64,000 nt of DNA from Bacteroidota bacterium (GTDB taxonomy: Bacteria; Bacteroidota; Bacteroidia; Chitinophagales; Chitinophagaceae), in NCBI GenBank assembly GCA_018267955.1, contig JAFDXL010000001.1, positions 62,001 to 126,000 on the forward strand. The letters are read 5' to 3'. Positions 8,674-16,088 of this stretch are shown here, piece after piece. Below the pieces are notes generated by a model. The model was given only the letters and a program-made list of their open reading frames with translations. It ran no database searches and had not been told where the DNA came from. Made by a program: the position numbers and the translations under genes. Positions within the stretch are counted from its first letter, which is position 1, and every line of letters begins with the position of its first letter.

Positions 8674-9393
8674 TTAGAATTGCATCGGTACCTCTACAAC
8701 CAGTATATCGCTATCAGTATTGGCAAGGAGCGACAGCTTATCTGTATTACTGATGCCTGCAGCGTCCCTTTTGCCCAATAGCTGTTCATTTGCTGTTGCC
8801 TCGCCATCTATCATAAATACATATACGCCGTGCCTGTTGCTATGTAATGCATGCTCCAGGCTTTGGCCTGCCTTTAGTGTGGTGCGGTAGATCCATGCGT
8901 CCTGGTGTATCTTCAGCCCATCATCTGCCTTATCAATGGGCGATACCAGTGTTTGCAGTTTATTGACGCGCTCTGCGGGATCAAAAACAGTTTGTCCGTA
9001 ACGAGGTTTTACATTCTTTTTGTCAGGGAATATCCAGAGCTGCAACACATTTACATTCTGATCCCTGCTATGGTTATATTCGCTATGCTGCACACCCGTA
9101 CCAGCGCTCATCACCTGCACCTCATTTGGGTACAATGCCTGCGTATGCCCCATGCTGTCTTTGTGTTCCAATGCGCCATCCAGCACTACGGTGATGATCT
9201 CCATATTATCGTGCGGGTGTTTGCCAAACCCCATTCCACCGGCGATGATATCGTCATTTAATACTCTCAGTGCTCCGAAATGTATCCTCGAAGGATCGTG
9301 GTAGCCGGCAAAACTGAAAGAATGGTTAGCCTTCAGCCAGCCATGATCCGCAAATCCTCTTGTGTTTGCAGGATGAAAATTTATTGTTGCCAT
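8674..9393 (-). CDS. Pirin family protein (YhhW/quercetinase-like)
   Basis: A 239-residue bicupin of standard length. The N-terminal cupin carries the metal site: HPHDNMEI, EHKDSMGH and GTGVQHSE supply the His and Glu ligands seen in pirins. The C-terminal cupin (about 140-239) is degenerate in metal ligands, as normal. Bacterial pirins such as YhhW have quercetin 2,3-dioxygenase activity in vitro and are often linked to oxidative or redox regulation. The physiological substrate cannot be told from sequence. It is transcribed from its own promoter at 9434-9465. Confidence 0.9.
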   Translation of the reverse strand: MATINFHPANTRGFADHGWLKANHSFSFAGYHDPSRIHFGALRVLNDDIIAGGMGFGKHPHDNMEIITVVLDGALEHKDSMGHTQALYPNEVQVMSAGTGVQHSEYNHSRDQNVNVLQLWIFPDKKNVKPRYGQTVFDPAERVNKLQTLVSPIDKADDGLKIHQDAWIYRTTLKAGQSLEHALHSNRHGVYVFMIDGEATANEQLLGKRDAAGISNTDKLSLLANTDSDILVVEVPMQF

Positions 9394-9433
9394 ATTATTT
9401 ACAGTTTATTATTGTATGTACATTAGTTTATAG

Positions 9434-9465
9434 CAAAGTTATATCCAAATTGGTCCTGCTGCCAA
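9434..9465 (-). promoter_or_regulatory. Bacteroidetes promoter of the pirin gene
   Basis: On the minus strand, TTG (9465-9463), a 21-nt spacer, then TAACTTTG (9441-9434). This agrees with the -33/-7 consensus and lies about 40 bp before the ATG at 9393. Confidence 0.6.
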
Positions 9466-9553
9466 TTTTGCATGATTATACAACCATTAGCAACGTTAAT
9501 ACTGTCTTAAACGGCAGAACAAAAAACAATTAATCATTAAATTGGACGAAAAT

Positions 9554-10321
9554 ATGCACATGAAGAAACATTACCTCCTGGCTGCAACCTTACTATTAAC
9601 ATTATTAGCAGATAAGGCAGAGGCGCAATATATGGATACACTAAAGCGTAAAGACCCGGACGGTTGGGAATTTGTACAAATGCGTGCGGGAGGTGTGGTG
9701 AACGAAGAAGGTTATCTGCATAACGGCATCAAAGAAAATGTATGGAGCAGCTACTGGCCATCGGGATATCCCAAAACAGTGCAGGGATATTTGCATGGCA
9801 AAAGGGATGGAGTGTATATGCGTGTAACGGAAGAAGGAGGTGTAGATGTGGTAGAGCAATACAAAGACGATAAGCTGGAAGGCCCGCGCAGGGTATATTA
9901 TATACGTGGCCCACGCATGGAAGAGACCTACTATTCTGACGGTAAAAAGAATGGTAAGTATACTAAGTGGTACCAAACGGGCATCAAGCAGGAAGAAGGC
10001 AGCTTTAATAACGATCTGCATTATGGAAAATCGACCTGGTACTATGCCAGCGGCAAAAAAGCGGTGGAGTATGAATATAATAATGGTGATATAGATGGCG
10101 ATGCCGTAAGCTATTATGAAAATGGCAAAGTAAGTGAGCTGGGAACCTATAAAAAGAACATCAAAACAGGCAGCTGGAGGGAGTTTTATGAGAACGGCAA
10201 TACCAAGGCAGAAGGTAAATATGAAGATAACGAGAAAGAGGGACCGTGGAAACAGTATGATGAGAATGGTAAGTTTGTAAAGACCGTTCGCTATAACAAA
10301 GGGGTAGAGGTAAAAAAATAA
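9554..10321 (+). CDS. Secreted MORN/YwqK-type repeat protein
   Basis: A 255-residue protein with a signal peptide (MHMKKHYLLAATLLLTLLAD to about AEAQ) and at least seven repeats of about 23 residues of the form G-x-Y-x-x-x-x-x-x-G-x-W-x-x-Y-x-x-x-G-x, e.g. DGKKNGKYTKWYQTGIKQEE and NIKTGSWREFYENGNTKAE. These are the YwqK/MORN_2 beta-hairpin repeats, often labelled toxin-antitoxin YwqK family without functional proof. An extended protein- or lipid-contacting surface outside the inner membrane is the likely structure. A TTG at 9542 is possible but the ATG at 9554 (or 9560) opens the signal peptide. It ends 3 nt before the response regulator gene, so they are probably co-transcribed. Confidence 0.75.
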   Translation: MHMKKHYLLAATLLLTLLADKAEAQYMDTLKRKDPDGWEFVQMRAGGVVNEEGYLHNGIKENVWSSYWPSGYPKTVQGYLHGKRDGVYMRVTEEGGVDVVEQYKDDKLEGPRRVYYIRGPRMEETYYSDGKKNGKYTKWYQTGIKQEEGSFNNDLHYGKSTWYYASGKKAVEYEYNNGDIDGDAVSYYENGKVSELGTYKKNIKTGSWREFYENGNTKAEGKYEDNEKEGPWKQYDENGKFVKTVRYNKGVEVKK

Positions 10322-10324
10322 GCT

Positions 10325-11488
10325 ATGTCGCAAAGTATTCTGATCATTGACGACGAGAAGTCGATACGCAAAACATTAATAGATATCCTGAGCTTTGAAG
10401 GCTTTGCGATAGATGAAGCAGCTGACGGGGCCGAAGGCATTAAGAAGATAAAAGAGAATAATTACGATTGCATTCTTTGCGATATAAAAATGCCCAAGAT
10501 GGATGGGCTGGAAGTGCTGGAGCAAACCCGTGAACTAAAACCGGATATTCCGTTCATAGTAATATCGGGGCATGGTAATATAGAAACGGCGGTGGATGCA
10601 GTGAAAAAAGGCGCGTTTGATTTTATATCCAAACCGCCTGACCTGAACAGGCTGCTGATAACCATCCGCAACGCGATGGATAAGAAATCGCTGGTGACGG
10701 AGACCAAACAATTGCGTAAACGAATATCGCGCAGTGCAGATATGATCGGTAATTCTGCACCGATACAAAAGATAAAAGACACCATAGAAAAGGTGGCGCC
10801 TACGGATGCCCGCGTATTGGTAACCGGCGAAAACGGTGTGGGTAAAGAGATGGTGGCTCGCCGCATACATGAGCTAAGCAACAGGGCAAACGGTCCGCTG
10901 GTAGAAGTAAACTGTGCTGCCATACCAGCCGAATTAATAGAGAGTGAATTGTTTGGCCACGAAAAAGGTTCTTTTACATCTGCCATCAAGCAGCGCATAG
11001 GTAAGTTTGAGCAGGCCAATGGTGGTACCCTTTTCCTGGATGAAATAGGCGACATGAGCCACGATGCACAGGCAAAAGTATTGCGTGCACTGCAGGAAGG
11101 TAAAATAACACGCGTAGGCGGAGATAAAGAGATAAAAGTGGATGTACGCGTAATAGCTGCTACTAATAAAGACCTGATGCAGGAAGTGGAAGAAAAGAAC
11201 TTCCGCCTGGACCTGTACCACAGGCTAAGCGTGATATTGATACATGTGCCCTCTTTGAACGACCGGAGGGATGATATACCTCTGCTGATAGAACATTTTA
11301 TAAATGACATCAGCGAAGAGTATAAACAGGCCCCTAAAGAGATTGATGATGCCGCAATAGAAGCATTGAAGAAATATAACTGGACGGGAAATATTCGCGA
11401 ATTGCGCAATGTAGTAGAACGCCTCATCATCCTGTCTGACAAAAAGATCACCAAAAAGGATGTGGAGAACTATATACTGATCCGGTAA
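10325..11488 (+). CDS. NtrC-like response regulator without DNA-binding domain
   Basis: A 387-residue protein. A receiver domain (1-120) has phospho-acceptor D53 in CDIKMP and a KPP motif at about 103. An AAA+ domain (about 140-375) has Walker A GENGVGKE (K174), Walker B LFLDEIGD (D239, E240), sensor RVIAATNKDL and arginine finger region FRLDLYHRL. The sigma-54 contacting GAFTGA loop reads GSFTSA (215-220), and the protein stops right after the WTGNIRELRNVVERL helix bundle, with no Fis-type helix-turn-helix; NtrC itself is about 80 residues longer. It may remodel something other than sigma-54 holoenzyme, or act without binding DNA. No histidine kinase is adjacent. ATG is 3 nt after the MORN gene. 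Confidence 0.85.
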   Translation: MSQSILIIDDEKSIRKTLIDILSFEGFAIDEAADGAEGIKKIKENNYDCILCDIKMPKMDGLEVLEQTRELKPDIPFIVISGHGNIETAVDAVKKGAFDFISKPPDLNRLLITIRNAMDKKSLVTETKQLRKRISRSADMIGNSAPIQKIKDTIEKVAPTDARVLVTGENGVGKEMVARRIHELSNRANGPLVEVNCAAIPAELIESELFGHEKGSFTSAIKQRIGKFEQANGGTLFLDEIGDMSHDAQAKVLRALQEGKITRVGGDKEIKVDVRVIAATNKDLMQEVEEKNFRLDLYHRLSVILIHVPSLNDRRDDIPLLIEHFINDISEEYKQAPKEIDDAAIEALKKYNWTGNIRELRNVVERLIILSDKKITKKDVENYILIR

Positions 11489-11520
11489 AGGAACCCCCTT
11501 TAATGTAGATAAGCGAGGCC

Positions 11521-11528
11521 TATCTTTG
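11521..11528 (+). promoter_or_regulatory. -7 element (TATCTTTG) for the outer membrane protein gene
   Basis: TATCTTTG matches TAnnTTTG and sits 16 bp before the ATG at 11545, giving a very short leader. No clear -33 TTG. Confidence 0.45.
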
Positions 11529-11544
11529 CGCGCAAATTTACATT

Positions 11545-12324
11545 ATGAAAAAATTGACCTTTATCCTGACAGTTTTATCTGCACTGTCTTTAAAAGCAGA
11601 AGCACGAAAATTATACATAAGGACAGGCGTGGGCTATGCTGCCCCCGCTGCCGGACAGACAAGAGATGTAGGAATTTTGCCTTTAAATGGTGAATTAACA
11701 GAATCTCCTTCCGGTGCCATTTCTATGAACTTAAAAAAGGCATCATTTTCATCCGGCTTAAATGTAAATGCAGCTTTAGGGTATTCAATTAATAATCATA
11801 TCGCCGTGGAGCTTAGTGGCTTTGCAATAATAGTACCAACCAGGTATACCGGTACATTAAATACGGTGGATGCTATTAATGGTTTTTATTCTTCAATGGT
11901 TATCAAGAAACATGCAGAATTACCTGTTTTTTTGATACCATCGCTGGTACTGCAAACCGGGGGTAAATTGAATTTGTATATGCGTACAGGTGTTGTGTTG
12001 CCTCTTAAAAGCGATATAAAAACTGAAACAGTAGTCGTAGGGTCACACAATCCCGCCAGCAGAGTCACCTATCATTCTAAGTTTAACCTTGGCCTTGCCG
12101 CTGCAGCAGGTGTAAACTTTAATGTTCAGAAGAAAATTAAAGTTTTTGCAGAGGCAAACCTGATATCACTATCGCTTTATGTAAAAGATATAACGACGAA
12201 TAGTGCAGAATTTAAGTATGCCTTTAAAGTAAATAATAACAGTGGTTATAATGCAGTACAGGGTACTTACTCGTATCCGTTCAGCGCAATCGGTATATCT
12301 GCCGGTTTACAATTTGCTTTATAA
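11545..12324 (+). CDS. Outer membrane beta-barrel protein
   Basis: A 259-residue protein with a signal peptide (about 1-20, MKKLTFILTVLSALSLKAEA). The rest alternates amphipathic strands and turns typical of an 8-strand OmpA/OmpW-like barrel: glycine-rich GVGYAAPAA near the start, paired strands such as VNAALGYSINNHIAVELSGF and LGLAAAAGVNFNVQKKIKVF, and a terminal strand IGISAGLQFAL ending in a hydrophobic/Leu residue after an aromatic, the usual Bam signal form. It probably folds in the outer membrane; what it does there is unknown. Monocistronic between its own promoter and the terminator at 12323. Confidence 0.75.
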   Translation: MKKLTFILTVLSALSLKAEARKLYIRTGVGYAAPAAGQTRDVGILPLNGELTESPSGAISMNLKKASFSSGLNVNAALGYSINNHIAVELSGFAIIVPTRYTGTLNTVDAINGFYSSMVIKKHAELPVFLIPSLVLQTGGKLNLYMRTGVVLPLKSDIKTETVVVGSHNPASRVTYHSKFNLGLAAAAGVNFNVQKKIKVFAEANLISLSLYVKDITTNSAEFKYAFKVNNNSGYNAVQGTYSYPFSAIGISAGLQFAL

Positions 12325-12360
12325 AAATAAGGCCCCGCAAAATTGCAGGGCCTTATTTTT
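12323..12360. terminator. Bidirectional terminator
   Basis: An 18-bp stem with a single mismatch (arms 12323-12340 and 12343-12360, core AAGGCCC/GGGCCTT) flanked by A and T runs, between the convergent barrel gene and the DUF4293 gene. Confidence 0.9.
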
Positions 12361-12370
12361 ATCATGTCAT

Positions 12371-12811
12371 TTATCGTAGTCTGTCTAACGACTTTACCAG
12401 TTTCTCATCTTTATTGATACCGCGGATGGCCATGATCATAAAGATGATAGCCAATGCAGGTAACACAGCACCGATCCAGTAGCTTCCTCCAGTAGGAGCC
12501 GGCGTTACACTATTATTGAAATTAGTAACCCGCATTAATATATTGGAGATAAAACCGATCGTAAATACGATTGATAATATCACAACCGTGCGTTGCTGCT
12601 TTCTTTTCTTAAAGAGAAAAATGGCCACCAAGGGCATTATAGTAATAGCAAGGGCCATGAGTAGTGATGGATAATGATCATTTACACGCAGATGCTGCAC
12701 TGCTGCTACACCATTTGTAACAACATCGGCATGATAAAAATCAAAAAAGAACAAGCCTGCATTGCACAATGCCGCCAGGAGCAGCCATACAGATTGAATG
12801 CGTTGTATCAT
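12371..12811 (-). CDS. DUF4293 family small membrane protein
   Basis: A 146-residue protein with four predicted transmembrane helices (about 5-25, 47-66, 75-95, 108-130) and the characteristic opening MIQRIQSVWLLLAALCNAGL of the DUF4293 family, which is confined to Bacteroidota. No catalytic motif is seen and the function is not known. It lies downstream of serS on the same strand with a 38-bp gap, so may share a transcript. Confidence 0.8.
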   Translation of the reverse strand: MIQRIQSVWLLLAALCNAGLFFFDFYHADVVTNGVAAVQHLRVNDHYPSLLMALAITIMPLVAIFLFKKRKQQRTVVILSIVFTIGFISNILMRVTNFNNSVTPAPTGGSYWIGAVLPALAIIFMIMAIRGINKDEKLVKSLDRLR

Positions 12812-12849
12812 AATTTAAAGTTCTAAATTCTAATTTCTAAATCCTAATC
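12812..12849. repeat. AT-rich TTCTAAATTC-type repeat between serS and DUF4293
   Basis: The gap consists almost wholly of staggered copies of a TAAATTCTAATTTC-like unit (for example TTCTAAATTCTAATTTCTAA around 12821-12840). It resembles in style the TTTTGAATTTTGA repeats found in the nuo operon gaps, though the word differs. Confidence 0.5.
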
Positions 12850-14121
12850 TTAGTTGATCATTTCTTTGCCGAAATAAGGTTGCAATGCGGCAGGTATTTT
12901 GATGCCATCCGGTGTCTGATGATTTTCGAGCAGGCAGGCAACAATGCGAGGCAACGCCAGTGAGCTGCCATTCAATGAATGCGCCAGCTGTGTTTTACCA
13001 TTACCATCTTTATAGCGGATCTTCATACGATTGGTCTGGAAAGATTCGAAATTAGATACAGAGCTAACTTCCAGCCAGCGTTCCTGTGCCGCGCTATATA
13101 CTTCAAAATCGTAAGTAAGCGCAGATGTAAAGCTCATATCACCACCGCATAAGCGAAGGATGCGATATTCAAGATCCAGGTTCTGGAGCAACTTTTCTAC
13201 ATGCGCCACCATTCCTTCCAATGCATCGTAGCTTTTTTCAGGGTTTGTTATTTGTACGATCTCTACTTTATCGAACTGGTGCAGGCGATTGAGGCCTCTC
13301 ACATCCTTACCATAAGAACCGGCCTCTCTGCGGAAGCAAGGAGTGTATGCGGTCATCTTTACCGGGAGATCAGCCTCTTTTATTATCTCATCCCTGTAAA
13401 TATTGGTAACAGGCACTTCTGCCGTAGGTATCAGGTAGAAATTGTCTTCCGTAGCATGATACATCTGGCCTTCCTTATCAGGTAACTGTCCTGTACCGCG
13501 TGCAGAAGTTTCATTGACCATATACGGCGGATAATATTCATTGTATCCTGCCTCTATATTATAATTCAGGAAATAGCTGATCAGTGAACGCTGCAGTTTG
13601 GCACCCTGTCCAATATATACAGGAAAGCCGCTGCCTGTAAGCTTGGTTCCCAGTTCAAAATTGATCAGGTTATATTTTTCGGTAAGCTCCCAGTGAGGCA
13701 GTTTCTGTGCATCCAGGTTGGGCCTCTTGCCGCCTGTACGCACCACTTCGTTTTCCTCCGGCGTTTTACCAACCGGTACACTGCTGTGCGGCAGGTTTGG
13801 CAGGCGGATGATCAGGTCTTCCTGCTGCTGTTCCAGTTCGGCCAGCTTTTGTGCCAGTTCTTTTGTTTGCTCTTTATGTTTGGCAACATCGGCCTTCATT
13901 TTTTCGGCTTCGTCTTTTTCCCCTTTTGCCATCAGCTGGCCGATGCTTTTGGATGCGGAGTTTATAGATGCTGCGAGATTATCATTTTCTACCTGCAACT
14001 GGCGGCGGCGTTCATCTATAGAGATAATTTCATCCACCAGTTCCAGTTCCTTAAAATTCTTCTTCTTGAGTCCTTCTATTACAAGCTCCTTGTTTTGCCT
14101 GAATAATTGTATCGGCAGCAT
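12850..14121 (-). CDS. serS: Seryl-tRNA synthetase
   Basis: A 423-residue class II aminoacyl-tRNA synthetase of normal length. Residues about 25-110 form the long antiparallel coiled coil that clamps the long variable arm of tRNA-Ser. The catalytic domain shows motif 2 (TPCFRREAGSYGKDVRGLNR) and motif 3 (SSLALPRIVACLLENHQ), plus the serine-site loop around TAEVPVTN. It charges tRNA-Ser with serine via seryl-adenylate in the cytosol. The gene follows moxR across a 250-bp gap that holds a good minus-strand terminator, so it is likely transcribed separately. Confidence 0.97.
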   Translation of the reverse strand: MLPIQLFRQNKELVIEGLKKKNFKELELVDEIISIDERRRQLQVENDNLAASINSASKSIGQLMAKGEKDEAEKMKADVAKHKEQTKELAQKLAELEQQQEDLIIRLPNLPHSSVPVGKTPEENEVVRTGGKRPNLDAQKLPHWELTEKYNLINFELGTKLTGSGFPVYIGQGAKLQRSLISYFLNYNIEAGYNEYYPPYMVNETSARGTGQLPDKEGQMYHATEDNFYLIPTAEVPVTNIYRDEIIKEADLPVKMTAYTPCFRREAGSYGKDVRGLNRLHQFDKVEIVQITNPEKSYDALEGMVAHVEKLLQNLDLEYRILRLCGGDMSFTSALTYDFEVYSAAQERWLEVSSVSNFESFQTNRMKIRYKDGNGKTQLAHSLNGSSLALPRIVACLLENHQTPDGIKIPAALQPYFGKEMIN

Positions 14122-14159
14122 ATTATATAAAATTGTGTGGCAAATATAACTAACAGTTT

Positions 14160-14371
14160 GCAGTAGGCAATTTTCAGTTTGCAGTAGGCGGTTTGTAATT
14201 TTCAGTCTGGATTGTTAGCAGTCAGGCAGCAAAAAACCTTAAGCTTATGCTTAAGGTCTTATACCAGATTATATTAATTTTTAGAGAAATTGTTCCCGTC
14301 TATCACATTACCGGCTGTAAACTGTCAACTGTAATAGCATAAGTAACTGCCTACTGAAAATTGCCTACTGC
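14160..14371. repeat. 19-bp inverted repeat pair bracketing the moxR-serS gap
   Basis: GCAGTAGGCAATTTTCAGT at 14160-14178 recurs exactly in reverse complement at 14353-14371. Partial further copies (GCAGTAGGCGG at about 14181-14191; ACTGTCAACTGT at about 14324) lie inside the pair. The right arm abuts the moxR stop codon. There is no open reading frame of note in the enclosed 174 bp, which holds the terminator at 14230-14257. Confidence 0.7.
14230..14257 (-). terminator. Intrinsic terminator after moxR
   Basis: On the minus strand a perfect 9-bp stem ACCTTAAGC / GCTTAAGGT with a 4-nt loop (14257 down to 14236) is followed by six T residues. It sits downstream of moxR. Confidence 0.85.
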
Positions 14372-15379
14372 CTATGGTACTTCTACAGCGTTCAGTATCT
14401 CGTTGAGTATATGCTCGCTGGTGATGTTTTCAGCTTCTGCCTCGTAGCTGAGGCCTATACGGTGACGCATTACATCGTGGCAAACTGCGCGAATATCCTC
14501 CGGAATTACATAACCACGGCGTTTGATAAAGGCATAGGCCTTAGCAGCCAGGGCCAGGTTAATGCTGGCACGTGGCGATGCGCCATAGCTGATAAGCGGC
14601 TTCAGTTTGTTGAGTTTATATTCCTCAGGGAAGCGGGTAGCAAATACTATATCCAGGATATATTGTTCAATTTTTTCATCCATGTATACTTCGCGAACCA
14701 ACTGGCGGGCACGAAGGATATCTTCCGGTGTAACCACGGGGTTGATCTTAGGCATACCCTGCGGATTGAGGTTGTACCTGATTACCTGGCGTTCTTCTTC
14801 TTTTTTAGGATAAGAGATGATCACCTTCAGCATAAAGCGGTCTACCTGTGCTTCGGGTAATTCATAAGTACCTTCCTGCTCTATCGGGTTTTGTGTGGCC
14901 AGTACCAGGAATGGCTCTTCCAGTTTATATGTATTGTCGCCAATGGTTACCTGGCGTTCCTGCATAGCTTCCAGCAGGGCGCTTTGTACTTTTGCCGGGG
15001 CACGGTTGATCTCATCGGCCAATATGAAGTTGGCGAAGATGGGACCCTTACGCACGGCAAATTCGTGCGCTTGTGGGTTATATACCATTGTACCCAATAC
15101 GTCTGCAGGCAACAGGTCGGGCGTGAACTGAATACGTGCAAAACGCGCATGGATAGCCGATGCCAATGATTTGATAGCTAAAGTTTTTGCGAGGCCGGGA
15201 ACCCCTTCGAGCAATACGTGGCCATTTGCCAGCATCCCTATCATCAGGCGCTCTATCATATGTTTTTGGCCAACCAGTGTCTTATTCAGCTCCATTGTCA
15301 GCAGGTCTATAAAAGCACTTTGCTGATGGATGCGCTCGTTGAGCTCCCTAACGTCAAATGGTGTGGTACTTGTTTCCAT
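14372..15379 (-). CDS. MoxR family AAA+ ATPase
   Basis: A 335-residue MoxR-type ATPase with Walker A GVPGLAKT (59-66), Walker B ILADEINR, and the typical DVLGTMVYN and SYGASPRAS motifs of the AAA_3 plus C-terminal lid domains. MoxR proteins act as chaperones that help assemble or activate enzyme complexes, usually with a VWA-domain or DUF58 protein encoded next door; in many Bacteroidota this is the bat operon. Here neither partner is present on either side: the gene is isolated between a terminator and a small plus-strand gene, so its partners must lie elsewhere. Confidence 0.92.
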   Translation of the reverse strand: METSTTPFDVRELNERIHQQSAFIDLLTMELNKTLVGQKHMIERLMIGMLANGHVLLEGVPGLAKTLAIKSLASAIHARFARIQFTPDLLPADVLGTMVYNPQAHEFAVRKGPIFANFILADEINRAPAKVQSALLEAMQERQVTIGDNTYKLEEPFLVLATQNPIEQEGTYELPEAQVDRFMLKVIISYPKKEEERQVIRYNLNPQGMPKINPVVTPEDILRARQLVREVYMDEKIEQYILDIVFATRFPEEYKLNKLKPLISYGASPRASINLALAAKAYAFIKRRGYVIPEDIRAVCHDVMRHRIGLSYEAEAENITSEHILNEILNAVEVP

Positions 15380-15502
15380 ATATATCCGACTAATAGGCGC
15401 AATATATTACATCTTAAAAACATCAGGAATCTTATTTTCCTAAAAATGAGTTAAACCATTTAGGCTTAATACATACATTTATCCGTCGTTTATACAGAAG
15501 AC

Positions 15503-15679
15503 ATGGAAACCAAAGAACACAAGAATAAAATACCTCAAGGTTTTTTCCTAAGCATTGGGGTAGCCGTTGGTGCGGCAATAGGCATTGCGTTTAAGAACCT
15601 GGCCGTTGGTATGGCTCTTGGTATAGCAATAGGCGTGGCGCTTGACATGGGGAATCGGAAAAAGAACAAAGAGAAGTAA
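15503..15679 (+). CDS. Small glycine-zipper membrane protein (58 aa)
   Basis: A short frame from ATG 15503 to TAA 15677-15679. It encodes a charged head (METKEHKNK), then a hydrophobic, glycine-zipper helix region FFLSIGVAVGAAIGIAF followed by VGMALGIAIGVALDMG, and a basic tail. The GxxxG spacing suggests a pair of tightly packed membrane helices. Codon use and the clean start and stop argue for a real gene. Function unknown. It is followed by the next gene after 26 bp, which however has its own promoter element. Confidence 0.6.
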   Translation: METKEHKNKIPQGFFLSIGVAVGAAIGIAFKNLAVGMALGIAIGVALDMGNRKKNKEK

Positions 15680-15690
15680 GGGTTTCATCT

Positions 15691-15698
15691 TAGCTTTG
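15691..15698 (+). promoter_or_regulatory. -7 element (TAGCTTTG) giving a leaderless start
   Basis: TAGCTTTG fits TAnnTTTG and ends 7 nt before the ATG at 15706, so transcription would begin at or next to the start codon. Confidence 0.5.
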
Positions 15699-15705
15699 CG
15701 GGCAT

Positions 15706-16035
15706 ATGGAAAATTTTGAAGAGCGCTGGATACAGGTAGAATTCCTGATGCAGGAGCGCTTTGGAAAGGTTCCGGATATGGAAGGTATTTTATTCCTTAT
15801 AGGTGTAAATGAACTTGGTAAGATACCCGCCCGGAAATTTTCTAAAGAACAGAAACAGGATCTGATACATATAGCCGTTTGCGGATTGCTGGCACGCAGA
15901 GGATATTATGAATATGAAGGCCATGATGCCGATGGCTGGCCACATTATATGCAACTAAAGCCTGTTGAAACACAGGGGCTTAACGGCCAGGAACGGATCC
16001 TGAAAGAATGCATCATTGAATATTTTGAGCAATAA
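15706..16035 (+). CDS. Conserved hypothetical protein (109 aa)
   Basis: A 109-residue cytosolic protein, mostly helical in the first two thirds, with a conserved-looking FLIGVNELGK segment (about 26-36) and an aromatic stretch YYEYEGHDADGWPHY (about 66-80). No known domain is recognised by eye. Composition and codon use match the core genes around it. It has its own promoter element and a strong terminator, so it is monocistronic. Confidence 0.65.
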   Translation: MENFEERWIQVEFLMQERFGKVPDMEGILFLIGVNELGKIPARKFSKEQKQDLIHIAVCGLLARRGYYEYEGHDADGWPHYMQLKPVETQGLNGQERILKECIIEYFEQ

Positions 16036-16065
16036 AAAATGCCTCCCATTTGGGAGGCATTTTTT
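16035..16065. terminator. Bidirectional terminator
   Basis: Stem AAATGCCTCCCA / TGGGAGGCATTT with a 2-nt loop and flanking A and T runs, between the convergent genes ending at 16035 and 16089. Confidence 0.9.
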
Positions 16066-16088
16066 GTGTATTGTAGATAAGGTCCTGA

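Noticed and set aside
9641-10333. A 230-codon minus-strand frame opposite the MORN-repeat gene
   Set aside because: Its repetitive hydrophobic sequence is the mirror of the MORN repeats; the plus strand has a signal peptide and family motif.
10462-11454. A 330-codon minus-strand frame opposite the response regulator
   Set aside because: Shadow of an intact receiver plus AAA+ gene; serine-rich composition typical of antisense frames.
9554-11488. A toxin-antitoxin system based on the YwqK label
   Set aside because: No toxin gene is adjacent; the neighbour is a response regulator and the YwqK-like protein is exported with MORN-type repeats.
14160-14371. A CRISPR-like array in the moxR-serS gap
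   Set aside because: The copies are inverted and irregularly spaced, with no regular spacers and no cas genes.
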